Positions 42,050-51,490 of a stretch of 64,000 nucleotides of DNA are shown here, piece after piece. The translations under genes and the position numbers were made by a program. Origin of the DNA: Lophium mytilinum. Taxonomy: Eukaryota > Ascomycota > Dothideomycetes > Mytilinidiales > Mytilinidiaceae. Positions within the stretch are counted from its first letter, which is position 1; the number at the start of each line of letters is the position of its first letter. The notes below the pieces were generated by a model that ran no database searches, was not told the DNA's origin, and saw only the letters and a list, made by a program, of their open reading frames with translations. Where the stretch lies: positions 1,060,456 to 1,124,455 of the forward strand of contig MU004198.1 of assembly GCA_010093605.1 (NCBI GenBank), read 5' to 3'.

Positions 42050-42919
42050 TCAACCATTGCACTCGTTTCGCCAGGCCTAAATCAATTTCTCAACTTCCTC
42101 AGTCCACGCCTTCAAAATTGCAAGAGCCTTCTCAATCTACTTCACTTGCTTGTCCAACTTTTCAGCAAGTTGCATAGCGGACGCTTCCTTTTCCTTGTAT
42201 GTTTGTCCCGTTTCATCATGCGACTCGAAGCCAGCTGCATCGAGCTCATCGTACCACTCCGCCAAATAACGTTGCCAAAGGACGGCATCTTTGGTACACC
42301 CCAACGCCACTTTCAGCTCACCAAGCCCACGCTCTCCTAGGCTAAGGGTATAGCGGTAAGCCTCGACGGTATCATGAGCGTCTATGGCATTCCACCCTCC
42401 AATAGGATGGTCCTCGTCAGGATGGGCAGCCCGCTCTGGCCTAGCAAAGCTTGCGCGGATCAAGGTCTTCACAGCCCTATGACGAGCTTTGCGGGACTTC
42501 CTGTGGGCATAGCGCGCCTGGCTTGCCGTGACCCAAGCCCAACTGTCCGGACCGCCCGGCATTCTCGTGGTAAAGCACCTCGGAGCGAGTAAGGGGTTGG
42601 ACGGATCGCGTTCGGGCTGATGGGGTGGACGCTTAAAGGGGGGCCATTGTGTGACGGGGGTGCTGTAAGCTCGCTGGGAGTTCTCACGGGCGGTGTGCTG
42701 CGCGTGCTGTCTATCAAAGGCAGCGCGCTTCTCGTCATCGGAAAGGACTTCGTACGCATTCTGTAGGTTTTTGAATTTTTCTTGGCCGGCTGCCTACTTA
42801 GAGGGGTCACGGATCTTGTCCGGATGATAGACGCGGGCGAGATGATAGTAGGCTTTACGAATAGTAGCCACATTTGCATCTTGTGGGACGCCCAGGATTT
42901 GGTATGGGTTTGGCTCCAT
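42050..42919 (-). pseudogene. J-domain protein gene with three TAG codons
   Basis: From ATG 42919 (MEPNPYQILGVPQDAN) a single frame of 290 codons runs to a TGA at 42050. It is interrupted only by three TAG codons, at codons 42 (42794-42796), 261 (42137-42139) and 281 (42077-42079). The first stands where the intact neighbour has Gln (DPSK-TAG-AAGQ against DPTKQAAGA), so a CAG-to-TAG change is the simplest explanation and fits RIP. The N-terminal J-domain keeps the HPD tripeptide (VYHPDKI). The C-terminal part is helical and charged, similar in plan to the two neighbouring paralogues. Read as three TAG stops the product is lost; readthrough or an intact allele elsewhere cannot be excluded. Confidence 0.75.
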
Positions 42920-43262
42920 CTGTAGTGATGGGCCGGCAAGGTTGCTTTTGAGAGTTGTGAAGGTTGTGCAGGATTCTGTAGGGTGGTCTTGTGATGTGCG
43001 ACTCGACGTAGTGTGGCGAGTTGAGGCTCGAACGAGCTGTGACACTTGGTATCATTTTACGCTGGATTTTGTATGCATTGAGGGCGCAGATAGGCGGTGA
43101 AAGTGGAAGCTGATGATGCAATAGCAAAGGGGTGACGGCAACTCTTCAGCATTGTGTGAATTGGCACACCTGATTCCCTGGACAGGCATGGCCATCACGG
43201 GACTGCAGATCGCTGCTAAATGGTCATTCACCTAGATACTGAGGTAATGAGTGACAATCATG

Positions 43263-43270
43263 TATATAAG
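43263..43270 (+). promoter_or_regulatory. TATA box of the intact J-domain gene
   Basis: TATATAAG lies 86 bases upstream of the ATG at 43356, a good distance for a fungal core promoter. A CA-rich leader follows. Confidence 0.55.
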
Positions 43271-43355
43271 GAACTATTCCACGCCACCAAACCACTCCAC
43301 TTCCAGGCTTATACACACCACACGCCACCATCACAACACACTTCTTGCTATCAAA

Positions 43356-44201
43356 ATGGCACCATCCCCATACTCAGTCCTCGGTGTTTCTCATGACGCA
43401 AATGCTGCTGATATTCGGGCCGCCTATCACCGCATGGCGTTAAAATGCCACCCCGATAAGATCCAGGATCCCACCAAACAAGCTGCAGGGGCTGAGACAT
43501 TTAAAGACGTCCAGGCTGCATACGAGGTTCTGAAAGATTCTACAATGCGTTCTGCCTTCGACCGCGAATACGCAAGCAAACACCAACCCCGACAATCCCA
43601 GCCCTTCAAAACCAACAAAAAGCGCTCGGACAGCTACAAGGCCTACGGAGACAACCCGATCATGTACGCTACTTACCAAAGCACCGCTATGTCCGCGCTA
43701 CGAACTGCGGATGCGCTCGTGGCAGCCTCGCTCCTCAGCTATGCTCTCGCGAAAATGGCTTTCGAACGCGCCTTAGCAGTTGTCCCAATACATTCCGGCC
43801 GCCCTAGTGACTACAGGCACCTTTTCGATCAAATGCCAGTCAAGGACTTTCATGAAGCAACGCGCACGACTGCTTCAGCGTGGATTAGGGCTATTGGATC
43901 GGGACGCGTGGCCGTTGAGAAAGCGGTCCTCACCTCGAGGCAGCAGAAGCAGGCGGTGATGGCACTCGAGCTAGCCTTGAAGAGCTTCAGATGGTGTGCA
44001 GAACATAGTCAGGGCTTGGAGCAGACGGAAATGATAGCAAAGAAGCTTAGTTGCACGGCGAAGATAGAGGAGATGAGAGCGAGCGCAAGGCAAAGCAAAA
44101 ATCAGCGGAAGGCGTGGGAGGAGAGCGTGCGGGGTTGGGAGGCTGTGAGAAATGAGTGGTTGTGTGAGCGAGCTAAGTTCACGCCCTTGAGGCCTTTGTA
44201 A
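43356..44201 (+). CDS. J-domain (DnaJ-like, class III) protein
   Basis: The ATG at 43356 begins MAPSPYSVLGVSHDANAAD, and 281 residues follow. The J-domain occupies about residues 4-70, with the HPD motif in KCHPDKI and the usual helix IV region AAYEVLKDSTMRSAFD. No Gly/Phe region, zinc-finger or canonical C-terminal DnaJ domain is present, so it is a class III type that would stimulate an Hsp70 ATPase through the J-domain only. The rest is an Ala/Glu/Lys-rich helical region of unknown role. No signal peptide or membrane helix is seen, so it is probably cytosolic or nuclear. It lies between two minus-strand paralogues, both with damaged frames, and is the only intact gene of the three. A good TATA box precedes it. 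Confidence 0.8.
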   Translation: MAPSPYSVLGVSHDANAADIRAAYHRMALKCHPDKIQDPTKQAAGAETFKDVQAAYEVLKDSTMRSAFDREYASKHQPRQSQPFKTNKKRSDSYKAYGDNPIMYATYQSTAMSALRTADALVAASLLSYALAKMAFERALAVVPIHSGRPSDYRHLFDQMPVKDFHEATRTTASAWIRAIGSGRVAVEKAVLTSRQQKQAVMALELALKSFRWCAEHSQGLEQTEMIAKKLSCTAKIEEMRASARQSKNQRKAWEESVRGWEAVRNEWLCERAKFTPLRPL

Positions 44202-45205
44202 GTACATGAAGGGGAGAAGATGTTCGGTGTTTCGAATTTCGATTAGGCTACAGTACTAAGCCACAAGTCTGGGCACATATATTCATTACAGCTTGGCCTC
44301 AACTTGCTCACTCGACACTACTGTTGGGGGTACCCTGGCTGTTGAGCAGGCAATTTGTCAAGAGGTAGTCCAATCTGCACTGCTTGAACCTCGACATCAC
44401 CCTTGGATCTTCGAAATCCTGTGGGGGAACCCCATGCGGTGTCGAGCTAGTGTGCCCAGACTTGTGGCCTGTCACTGTATGTGGTCTTTGAGATTGATGG
44501 ATGCATCATATATCGGCTGAGAGTAAGCCGATGACATACAAAGCTGGACAGGCCTATACAGCCAGCATTGACGATACAGATCCGGCAAATAGTTTGCAGT
44601 CTGGGGCGGTTGCTTGAATTTCATAGCTTACAAGATACTCTATACTCAGCTCAACATGAGCTGTCTAGCTTCATTTTCCTCGTGTATCACATGAACTTAC
44701 AGTCTTTCTCTAGTGGCTGAAGCTGAAGAAACTAACTTCGTCACTCTACACACGTGAAAACTCTACTAGAGGGCGGAAGAGAAGATGCTGAAGTGGCAGA
44801 GACCAATGGAGGATTTGGATAGACTAAGTGAATTTCGTCAGCTTAAATACTGTACGCTCGGCGATAAGGAGGAGGTGCTTCGACAAATGGGTTTCATATC
44901 AAAGGATGATTTGGGGAATCTGTGGGAGACGTAGAGGAATAATATGTTTTCGCCGCTTCTTGGGAGAAGCCACACGAACATCGTGGTTGGCCGATATCCA
45001 CGACAAACATTATGCAAATCTTTGGAGCAAGATAGAAGAAGCATTGATATCAATTTCTATGAACTTTTTCTAAGTTTTGGGTGGATGGGATCACCTCTCG
45101 GGCCTGTCATTACGGCTGGTTTCTGTTTATTCCAGGTGTTGTATAGGACTAACTGCCTACAAGGCTTGCCAGAACTAGCTACCAATACTCTACACCTGCA
45201 GACTC
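44202..45205. other. Spacer within the J-domain cluster
   Basis: No gene is supported. Around 44310-44450 it has two related palindromic words, TGGGGGTACCCTGGC and GTGGGGGAACCCCATGCGG, of the dispersed repeat seen near 24.3 kb. Confidence 0.4.
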
Positions 45206-46346
45206 CTATTTAGCCAACTCTTGATACCAAGCAGCAGAGAGATCACGCCACTTGTCACGATTGCTAGCCCACTTAGTTTCCATCTCCTTAGTCTTATCTA
45301 CTAAGTCTCGGACATGTGCCCGCTTTTCCCTGCAAATCGCTTCGTGCGTGTGGAACCCAGCTTTGTCGTGTCGGCGATCGAACACACTCTGGTTGTTCCA
45401 AAGCTTGTTGAACGCTTCTGCGGCTTTCTCTAAAGCTACGACGCATTCTGCTCTATCTTTGGCAGCAAGACGGTGGTAATTGGAGGCAGTCATCGCATGA
45501 ATTGCGGCTTTGCCATACGCATCAGCCGTCATCTTGGCCTTCTCGCGACGCCAGTCCGTTCCAGCTGCATACCTCGGCATTCCGTCTAGATACTCACGAT
45601 GCCTCGAGGGATGATCCATCAGGAGCACCCCACGGCACTTCCTCTGCTTCAGTGCGGGCTTTGCGACCTTGCCGAGCCAAGTTCTCAGCACGTTCAAACG
45701 CTTGAGAAGCAGCGTCGCGGAGCGAGAAAGCGTGGAGGACTTCTAGCTCTGGGGGCATGGCTGACGCGCTGGGCTTTGGGTCACTGTTTGCAGAATCAGT
45801 GCTCGGCTTTGGGAAGCCGAAATTGACGTTGGCCCATTGCTTTTGAAACTTTGAACCAGCTTCTGAAGGGGTATTCGTTGAAGTACCTGTTTTAGGAGCA
45901 CCTCCTTGGGAATGAAAGCTAGAGGACGCGAATCCGGAGGAAGCATTCCTAGAGACTTTCTCCTTAGGTGGTGCATGAGATTTGGTCCCAAAAGAAGCGA
46001 ATCGTGAGGGGCGAGGGTCTGGGCTAGCTGGCCTGGGAACTCGTGGGCTACCCCCAGTCTGGGATTCGGAAGAATCGTGCTTAGAAGCTGTCTTTGCTGA
46101 AGCCGCTGATGTATGGGGTGCTGGGGTACGGTTGAGCTCAGCGCGTTCGGTGTCGTCCTTCAGCAAATCATAAGCGGCCTGCACTTGCCGGAACCTTTCT
46201 TGTCCCTCTGCACGTTTAGCCGGATCTTGTTTCTTATCTGGGTGATTGAGGAGCACCAGTCGCTTATATGCTCTTCGAATGTCGTTTTGGTCGGCATTGC
46301 GCGGGATGCCTAGGACGGCCCAGGGGTCGGAAGAGTGAAAGGGCAT
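45206..46346 (-). pseudogene. J-domain protein gene with a frame change
   Basis: ATG 46346 begins MPFHSSDPWAVLGIPRNAD. The J-domain (about residues 5-72) keeps HPD in LLNHPDKKQDP. A Ser/Pro-rich linker (about 73-190) follows, then a helical segment (ASQAFERAENLARQGRKA). The first frame ends at 45594. Coding character continues without break in another frame (HREYLDGMPRYAAG from about 45600 to the stop at 45206: WRREKAKMTADAYGK, then CVVALEKAAEAFNKLW). The two frames overlap by about 100 bases, so a one-base indel near 45600-45640 is likely. A GTGAGT next to the first stop could instead be a splice donor, but I found no convincing acceptor. It may be a genuine pseudogene, an assembly error, or two exons. 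Confidence 0.65.
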
Positions 46347-46414
46347 GGTGGTGTGGGGGCTGACGTTGCACTTCCGCGGCGACGAGGCGATCAGGAATGA
46401 TCGACTTGAAGGCG

Positions 46415-46422
46415 TCTATATA
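46415..46422 (-). promoter_or_regulatory. TATA-like box of the third J-domain gene
   Basis: TATATAGA on the minus strand lies about 70 bases upstream of the ATG at 46346. Confidence 0.45.
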
Positions 46423-46879
46423 CGTTGCTTGAGCATAGGTGAAAGTAGGAATATCTATATGATCATGTGACTAAATCATGCGCATTGTGCAGAGATAGTG
46501 AGTGCTACAAGGTTGGGATGCATTTGGGATAACTTTCACTACGGCCAGAAGTGATGTATTGTTGACTATGTGGTTGAGGGTACGTCTCGCTATATTTTGT
46601 TCTATTCTAGAGCAGTATTATTCTATTCGAGACAGCAACGCCCTTTGCATCATGCTTATTTCGTAGTTACCCTGATTAAACAAGCATTCATGGCTGCCCA
46701 TTACAATGATTCAGCTAGCCATGCCGTAGAACAACTCTATGTATTGGCTGCTGTTGCGGATGCGCGAGGTGGATTCTTTCCTTCACTGGTGTCTACCACT
46801 GGCCCCACGTTACACGTGATTTTGGCGCTAGCGTGGGGCTAGCATAGCCGAATGCTGATGGGATGAAATGACCTCGGCG
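46423..46879. other. Intergenic, nothing recognised
   Basis: I see no gene here. A run near 46805 (GTGTCTACCACTGGCCCC) loosely resembles the satellite anchors. Confidence 0.35.
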
Positions 46880-47310
46880 CCAAGCCTATCAACCTCAAAT
46901 CGTAACATGTAGTCGGTATATTTTGACTCTATCAACACACTTCAGACAGTACCAACTACATGTTAATGCCCAGTGAATCAAACTTGTCATAAATGAACCC
47001 TCACGCCTTGAACATGCTTTGCAAGGTTTTCAATCGCTTTCAAGACCCCTCAGACGGTACCATCACCCTGCCAACCCCTCACAAATCACCCCTATTAGAT
47101 ATGAACCCGCGCGGTTATGAGACCCTACGCTGGATTCCGTGACACCTTCGGGACAACTCAAACGGTGTTACACAGCTGGTGAAGGCTTGGACGTGAATTT
47201 TGTAATATTTGAGTCCTCGTGCTTCTAACGTGGTGTTGTGCAGATTCTGCCTTCCAAGACCACTCCAGACGGTACTGACTCCCTGCCAACCCGTCGTAGA
47301 TTATCCCTGT
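46880..47310. repeat. Short tandem array, about 108-bp period
   Basis: The anchor (C/T)TCAGAC(A/G)GTACCA recurs near 46940, 47049, 47158 and 47263, a spacing of 109, 109 and 105 bases. Related pieces CTGCCAACCC(C/G)TC follow two of the anchors. The same anchor occurs at about 162-base spacing near 19.7-19.9 kb, so it is probably one repeat family in two period forms. Confidence 0.6.
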
Positions 47311-47737
47311 ATATATCCACAAGCCCTCGTGCTCCTAACATTATTCACTCGTGGTTTCGGTTCTTAGTTCGCAGAAATAGATTTAGTTTTTTTGGCCCTC
47401 TTCCGAAGTATCAATCCTTCGCTCCCAGTAAATCTCCAATTCCACGTGACCACGTCTACGAAGGACCTCAACTCGGTGCCATTCCGTCCGGATCCTGGCC
47501 TGGCAGCAAAGATATCAGAGCAAGTTTACTCGTGGTACGCCCATTTCACAAAGATAGTCTCGCTGTGAATTCGTGATCTGAAAGGCACGACGGCATAAGT
47601 GAGCGGGGTCTGGTCAGGGCTCTACGACAACCCCTTTTCCCTCTCTTGAATCTAGATAGCCGCAATAATGTGCCAGCCGGGGTATCGGGGCAGCATGTGG
47701 TCGTCTAACGGGTGGCGCTGAAGTACTATTCAGGTAG

Positions 47738-48004
47738 TCAAGCCACCTCTGTCGGCCTGGTCAAGTTATGGCTGCATCTGCTCCGCTCCTCATACTGACA
47801 GCGTTGAAACTCGACTTGGTATCCAGAATCGTATCGATGAGCGCTAGAGAGCCATTTTGAATAGCGCTCCGTGCAGTCTTGAGCTTGTCTTTGCCACTTC
47901 ATCAAGCCGGCGCTGACGGTGGCAACTAGCAGCCAAAATAAGTTGAAGTTAGGTCGACTTCGTAGCATGATGCCTTGATGCTGACGATCGCGCCTCCAAT
48001 TCAT
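47738..48004 (-). CDS. Possible small membrane protein
   Basis: ATG 48004 opens 88 codons with a varied composition rich in Trp, Tyr, Arg and Gln and one hydrophobic stretch (FNLFWLLVATVSAGLM). A palindromic TATA-like word, GGCCTTATATAGGCC, lies about 20-35 bases upstream; it reads equally well on the other strand. No family is recognised. It may be a chance frame. Confidence 0.2.
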   Translation of the reverse strand: MNWRRDRQHQGIMLRSRPNFNLFWLLVATVSAGLMKWQRQAQDCTERYSKWLSSAHRYDSGYQVEFQRCQYEERSRCSHNLTRPTEVA

Positions 48005-48525
48005 GTAACCGTGCGAGCGTGGCCTATATAAGGCCGCCTTTAATGCAGCCGTGAACAATTCCTTGCACACTCAACCCAGCTCCAAAGCGGCAAGCAGGAC
48101 CCATAGCAAGACCATACTTCGTCGGATTCACGCTCCCGTGGCTGCTGCCTTCAGACAGGTGGCCTCGATGAGAGCGTAGGACTGAAACGGCCCTCTTCTT
48201 GACCTATCTCCGAAGGGGGGTGAGTCGGACGTTCACGTGCGTGACTTTCACACTGCACGGACTCTCTCCCGACGTCCTCTTAACTCTTCATCCTCCTCGC
48301 CCTCGCAACCTCCTTCCTCCAACAACCACCACCGCCCGCACAGTAAGTCAACAACGATCCTCTTCGTCTTCACCAAGCCCTCGTCTTTGTGAAGCTGACC
48401 CCCCCTCGCAAGCAAGCTCTTCTTCGCCCAGCAGACTCTTCTGCGCACAAAAAGGTTCTTCCTCACCGAACGAACACCACAACACCACAACACCACCCCA
48501 TCTCACCGCCACACCATCACCAACA
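48005..48525. other. Upstream region of APHLH-family protein 6
   Basis: This contains the palindromic TATA-like word at about 48022-48036 and, near 48345, a GTAAGT that could start an intron in a 5' leader. The frame stays open through here without a better ATG than 48526. Confidence 0.4.
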
Positions 48526-49401
48526 ATGCCTCCCAAGAAACAGAAGACCCAGCATACCCAGCATACCCAGCAGAGGGTAAGAACGGTCGTCGACAGAGCG
48601 AAGTTCCACCCCCTCCTCGTCGACATCGTCGCCCGCATCGTTCAGATCGACCAGCTCGGCGGCTCCTGTGTCCCCATGGACGCAGACAAGTGCCACTACG
48701 AGTTCTGTACACCGGCCGACCGCAACAAGGCCCGCGACGCCGGCTTCCCCACCGCCCGCCTCGCCATCACCCATACCCTGTACCCGCACACCAAGCCGAG
48801 CAACGAGACCGAGGAGCCCCCCAAGCAGCCGCCGCCAGACGTGCGCGTCATCTACATCCCCGAGCGTCGACGCGAGGACTACAAGAACCTCGACAGAAGC
48901 ACCCTCGCCCCGCGCCAGATCGGCACCATCGGCATCGCTCTGCGTGCCTCCCCGTTCGTCCAGTTTCCAGCCGGCCTGTTCGCCGACGCGGTCTGCATGG
49001 GGCACAAAGTCGTCCGCACCATGTTCGAACCGTTCGCCCGCATGGTCCTCGAGGCCGCGCCGCACTTGCACATTGATGCCATGTTGCTGTACATACCACT
49101 ATTCGTCCCAACCACGGACGTCGCCAGCACGGCCGACAAGAATGGGTACGGGTTGGAGAAGGATGTGTGGGTGACGAGGCGGGACGATGCCCTCAAAGTA
49201 ATCCGCGATACGGTCGCCGATGCAGGGAGCGAAAAGGCCAAGAAGGAGCTCTTGGAGAGGAAGGACACGCTGCAGGCGCTAAGGCGCTACATTGGGGAGA
49301 TTCTTGCTGCGCCGGTGGAGGAAGAGGAGGACTCCGACGAGGAGAAGGAGAAGGCAGCGGAGAAGAATGAGGACGTGGCAATGAAGGACGTTGCCGAGTA
49401 G
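48526..49401 (+). CDS. APHLH-family protein 6 (divergent)
   Basis: The ATG at 48526 begins MPPKKQKTQHTQHTQQRV, a basic, nuclear-localisation-like start; 291 residues follow. It is the most diverged member: the E-H helix is altered (VARIVQIDQLGGSC), GYY becomes CHYEF, the VPT segment reads VIYIPERR, and HPFN becomes ASPFVQF. The core AAPHLHIDAMLLYIPLFVP (APHLH at 178-182) is unmistakable. The C-terminus ends in an acidic run (EEEEDSDEEKEKAAEKNED). It is the only family member on the plus strand apart from the relic at 30.0 kb. Degenerate satellite arrays lie on both sides (46.9-47.3 and 49.9-51.5 kb). Function unknown. Confidence 0.65.
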   Translation: MPPKKQKTQHTQHTQQRVRTVVDRAKFHPLLVDIVARIVQIDQLGGSCVPMDADKCHYEFCTPADRNKARDAGFPTARLAITHTLYPHTKPSNETEEPPKQPPPDVRVIYIPERRREDYKNLDRSTLAPRQIGTIGIALRASPFVQFPAGLFADAVCMGHKVVRTMFEPFARMVLEAAPHLHIDAMLLYIPLFVPTTDVASTADKNGYGLEKDVWVTRRDDALKVIRDTVADAGSEKAKKELLERKDTLQALRRYIGEILAAPVEEEEDSDEEKEKAAEKNEDVAMKDVAE

Positions 49402-49919
49402 GTGGAGATACAGAGCCCAAATCGCGCCTGTTTCGCCTTCTCTTTGCCTGTTGGAAGGGAACGTGTGGGTGGCGTCGATGTGGTTTGCGGCATGGCAAAT
49501 AGATCAAGAGCACGGTTTGATTTGGAGCGTCTGATAAATTCCTTCGGTTTTTGATTGCGATTCCGAGCCGATTTCCGGGGTTTTTGGAGTGTCGATAAGG
49601 ACGCCGGGGGCCTCGCGATTCGTAGACTAGCAAGCAGAACGACCGCAATCAAAATCTGATTCATGACCCGCCCGTCCGAGCGTGGTGTTTTGGTAGTGCA
49701 TAAAGCTGTCGTTTGGATGCGGCATGCCGAACCCAGATAATCCGTATAATGTTTTTGGGTGCGTCCATCACGTGTTGAGAGCCTCGATATGTTGCAAGGA
49801 GCTCCACGTTCATGCCTCTTGATGGTTGTTTTAGTCCTCTTTATTTTCTAAACGCTGAGCAATACGCGGCTATAGGCAATGATGTTTGTTGACAATAACG
49901 GTGCCTGCCAAATGTTAGC
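49402..49919. other. Intergenic, nothing recognised
   Basis: This is the 3' region of APHLH-family protein 6. I see no gene. Confidence 0.4.
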
Positions 49920-51490
49920 CTGGAACTTCTTAATTTCAATATGCCTGCCGGTGCCTGAGGTGCTCCTTTGAGTTAAACCAGAGCCGAACAAGATGTCATG
50001 TTCTACAGCATCAAGACTGGACCAATGGTGGATCCGATATGTTCTCTCCAGCTTTTAGGCTAATGCCCCAAGCTTGGTAGTACGGAAGATTTGTTCTTCG
50101 AAGTGCTTGCCAGTTTTTGGGGTACCCCCATGAATCGCAACGAAACTGGACAAAATGTAACATTCTGTAACGTTGAGATTGAACCATTCGTTATTTTGAC
50201 ATGTTGTTTCTAGCATTTCAAGCTTACAGCCAAGATCGGTAGCAAGGAGGCTTCGTTCTTCGAAAAGTTTGCCAGCGTTTGGGGTGTTCCAACTGGCCGC
50301 CACAAAGTCGAACAAGACGTAAAACCTAAAACCTTCAAATTAGACCCGTGCTTAAATTGCCGGCCCCTGGCGGGTCTGTAGCATGAGTGTTCCGGGGCTC
50401 TATAAGTCATCGGATTGATATGTTCCTTTTGAATAAGGGATGCCACTGTGCGAGGTGTTCCGACGGGCTGCCGCAAAATCGAAGATAATGTAAAAATTTG
50501 GAACCTTTAAATTGGACCTGTGCATAGACTTTGGCTTCCACTCGATTTCTTGCATGGGAGCCCGAGACTATAGATATTGACGGCCTCGGATGATACTTTT
50601 GAATGAGGGTTGCCAGCGTCTGGGGTGCTCTTCAAGGCCGCCGCAAATTGGAACAATTTGTAATAACCTACAACCTGTAAACCGGACTTGTGCTAAGATT
50701 TTCGTTTATAGACGGCTGTTTTTTATCAGGAGAAGCCCGGTGCTATAGGTATCGTCGGGTTGGAATGTCTCTTTTGAATGGGGTCCGGCAGTGTTTGGGG
50801 TGTTGCTACAGGCCGCCGCGAAACGGAATAATATGTTGTACCCTAACTATGTAAATTAGACTGTTATTCAAGTTCTCGTCTTTGAGGTCTCCTACTTGAC
50901 GATTATGAAGAACATAGGGTGGCTCGCGGTGAGAGCCTTAAAGATCGCCAAGGCAGCCATCCGCCATAATCTCTACGCGGAAAAAGAGATTGACACCGCC
51001 ATCCGCACAATCCTCAACCAGATGTTGCGCGCCTATAAGCTCGACGAGGGTGAAGTGGCTGTCATTGGCGACACTATTGCTAGTCAGCTCAATCATGTGG
51101 AGCGCGAGTATCGGAGTGTACGTTGATACCCTCATTTGCGTAGGTCGCGCTAACCAAGGGTCATATAGCTATCTGAAGAAGTCGAAGAAGTCTTGCGAGA
51201 GTTCACCTAGGGACGACACCACACATGTTATCCGGAACCACTCGTCGGCGCCACGATGACATCAGACCAATGTCTGTCTGCCTGATCAAGAACTGAGAGA
51301 GGAGGATTCAGAGTCATAGCTAGTTGGGGACGGAATCGTATTTCGCAAGAGAGCTGACTAGCTGTAGACACTGCCGCCTTGAATCGTGCCGTTTGGAGCA
51401 GGATGCCAGCGTTAGGGGTGCTCCGATGGATGACCTAGAAATTGGCCAAAACGTTACGGTCCACCTATAAGTCTAGTATGGAACTGGTGA
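49920..51490. repeat. Satellite-like tandem array, about 171-bp period
   Basis: The anchor TTGCCAGCGTTTGGGGTG(C/T)TCC and close variants recur near 50108, 50270, 50441, 50611, 50786 and 51404. The first five are spaced 162, 171, 170 and 175 bases apart. Each is followed by GGCCGCCGCAAA-like sequence, AA(T/C)(A/G)T(G)TAA and ACC(T/C)(G/T)TAAA(C/T)(C/T)(G/A)GAC. The gap between the fifth and sixth units contains a small two-exon gene. The period and the CGT(C/T)(A/T)GGGG core link it to the array at 17.5-20.4 kb. Confidence 0.65.
50905..51210 (+). CDS. Small two-exon gene inside the satellite array
   Basis: Exon 1 (50905-51117) starts MKNIGWLAVRALKIAKAAI. The intron 51118-51168 (51 bases) has the donor GTACGT, a CGCTAACC branch site and an ATATAG acceptor in phase 0. 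Exon 2 (51169-51210) adds LSEEVEEVLREFT and a TAG. The 84-residue product is helical and charged (EKEIDTAIRTILNQMLRAYK), with no cysteine, signal peptide or membrane helix. No family is recognised. The intron signals and clean codons make it likely genuine, but it could be the 3' end of a gene whose upstream exons have been lost in the array, since the frame is open for a few codons before the ATG. Confidence 0.45.

Noticed and set aside
42050-42919. Reassigned TAG (Gln) genetic code
   Set aside because: Other clean genes in the window end with TAG in the expected place (for example 8334-9041 and 50905-51210), so TAG is a normal stop and RIP-type mutation is simpler.
48517-49268. Long frames on both strands over APHLH-family protein 6
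   Set aside because: GC-rich codon use opens shadow frames; only the frame with the APHLH motif fits the paralogues.
50896-50904. Upstream extension of the small spliced gene through an acceptor-like CTAAC...TTAG just before 50880
   Set aside because: The signal lies in a repeat unit and no donor exon could be placed, so I keep the ATG at 50905.
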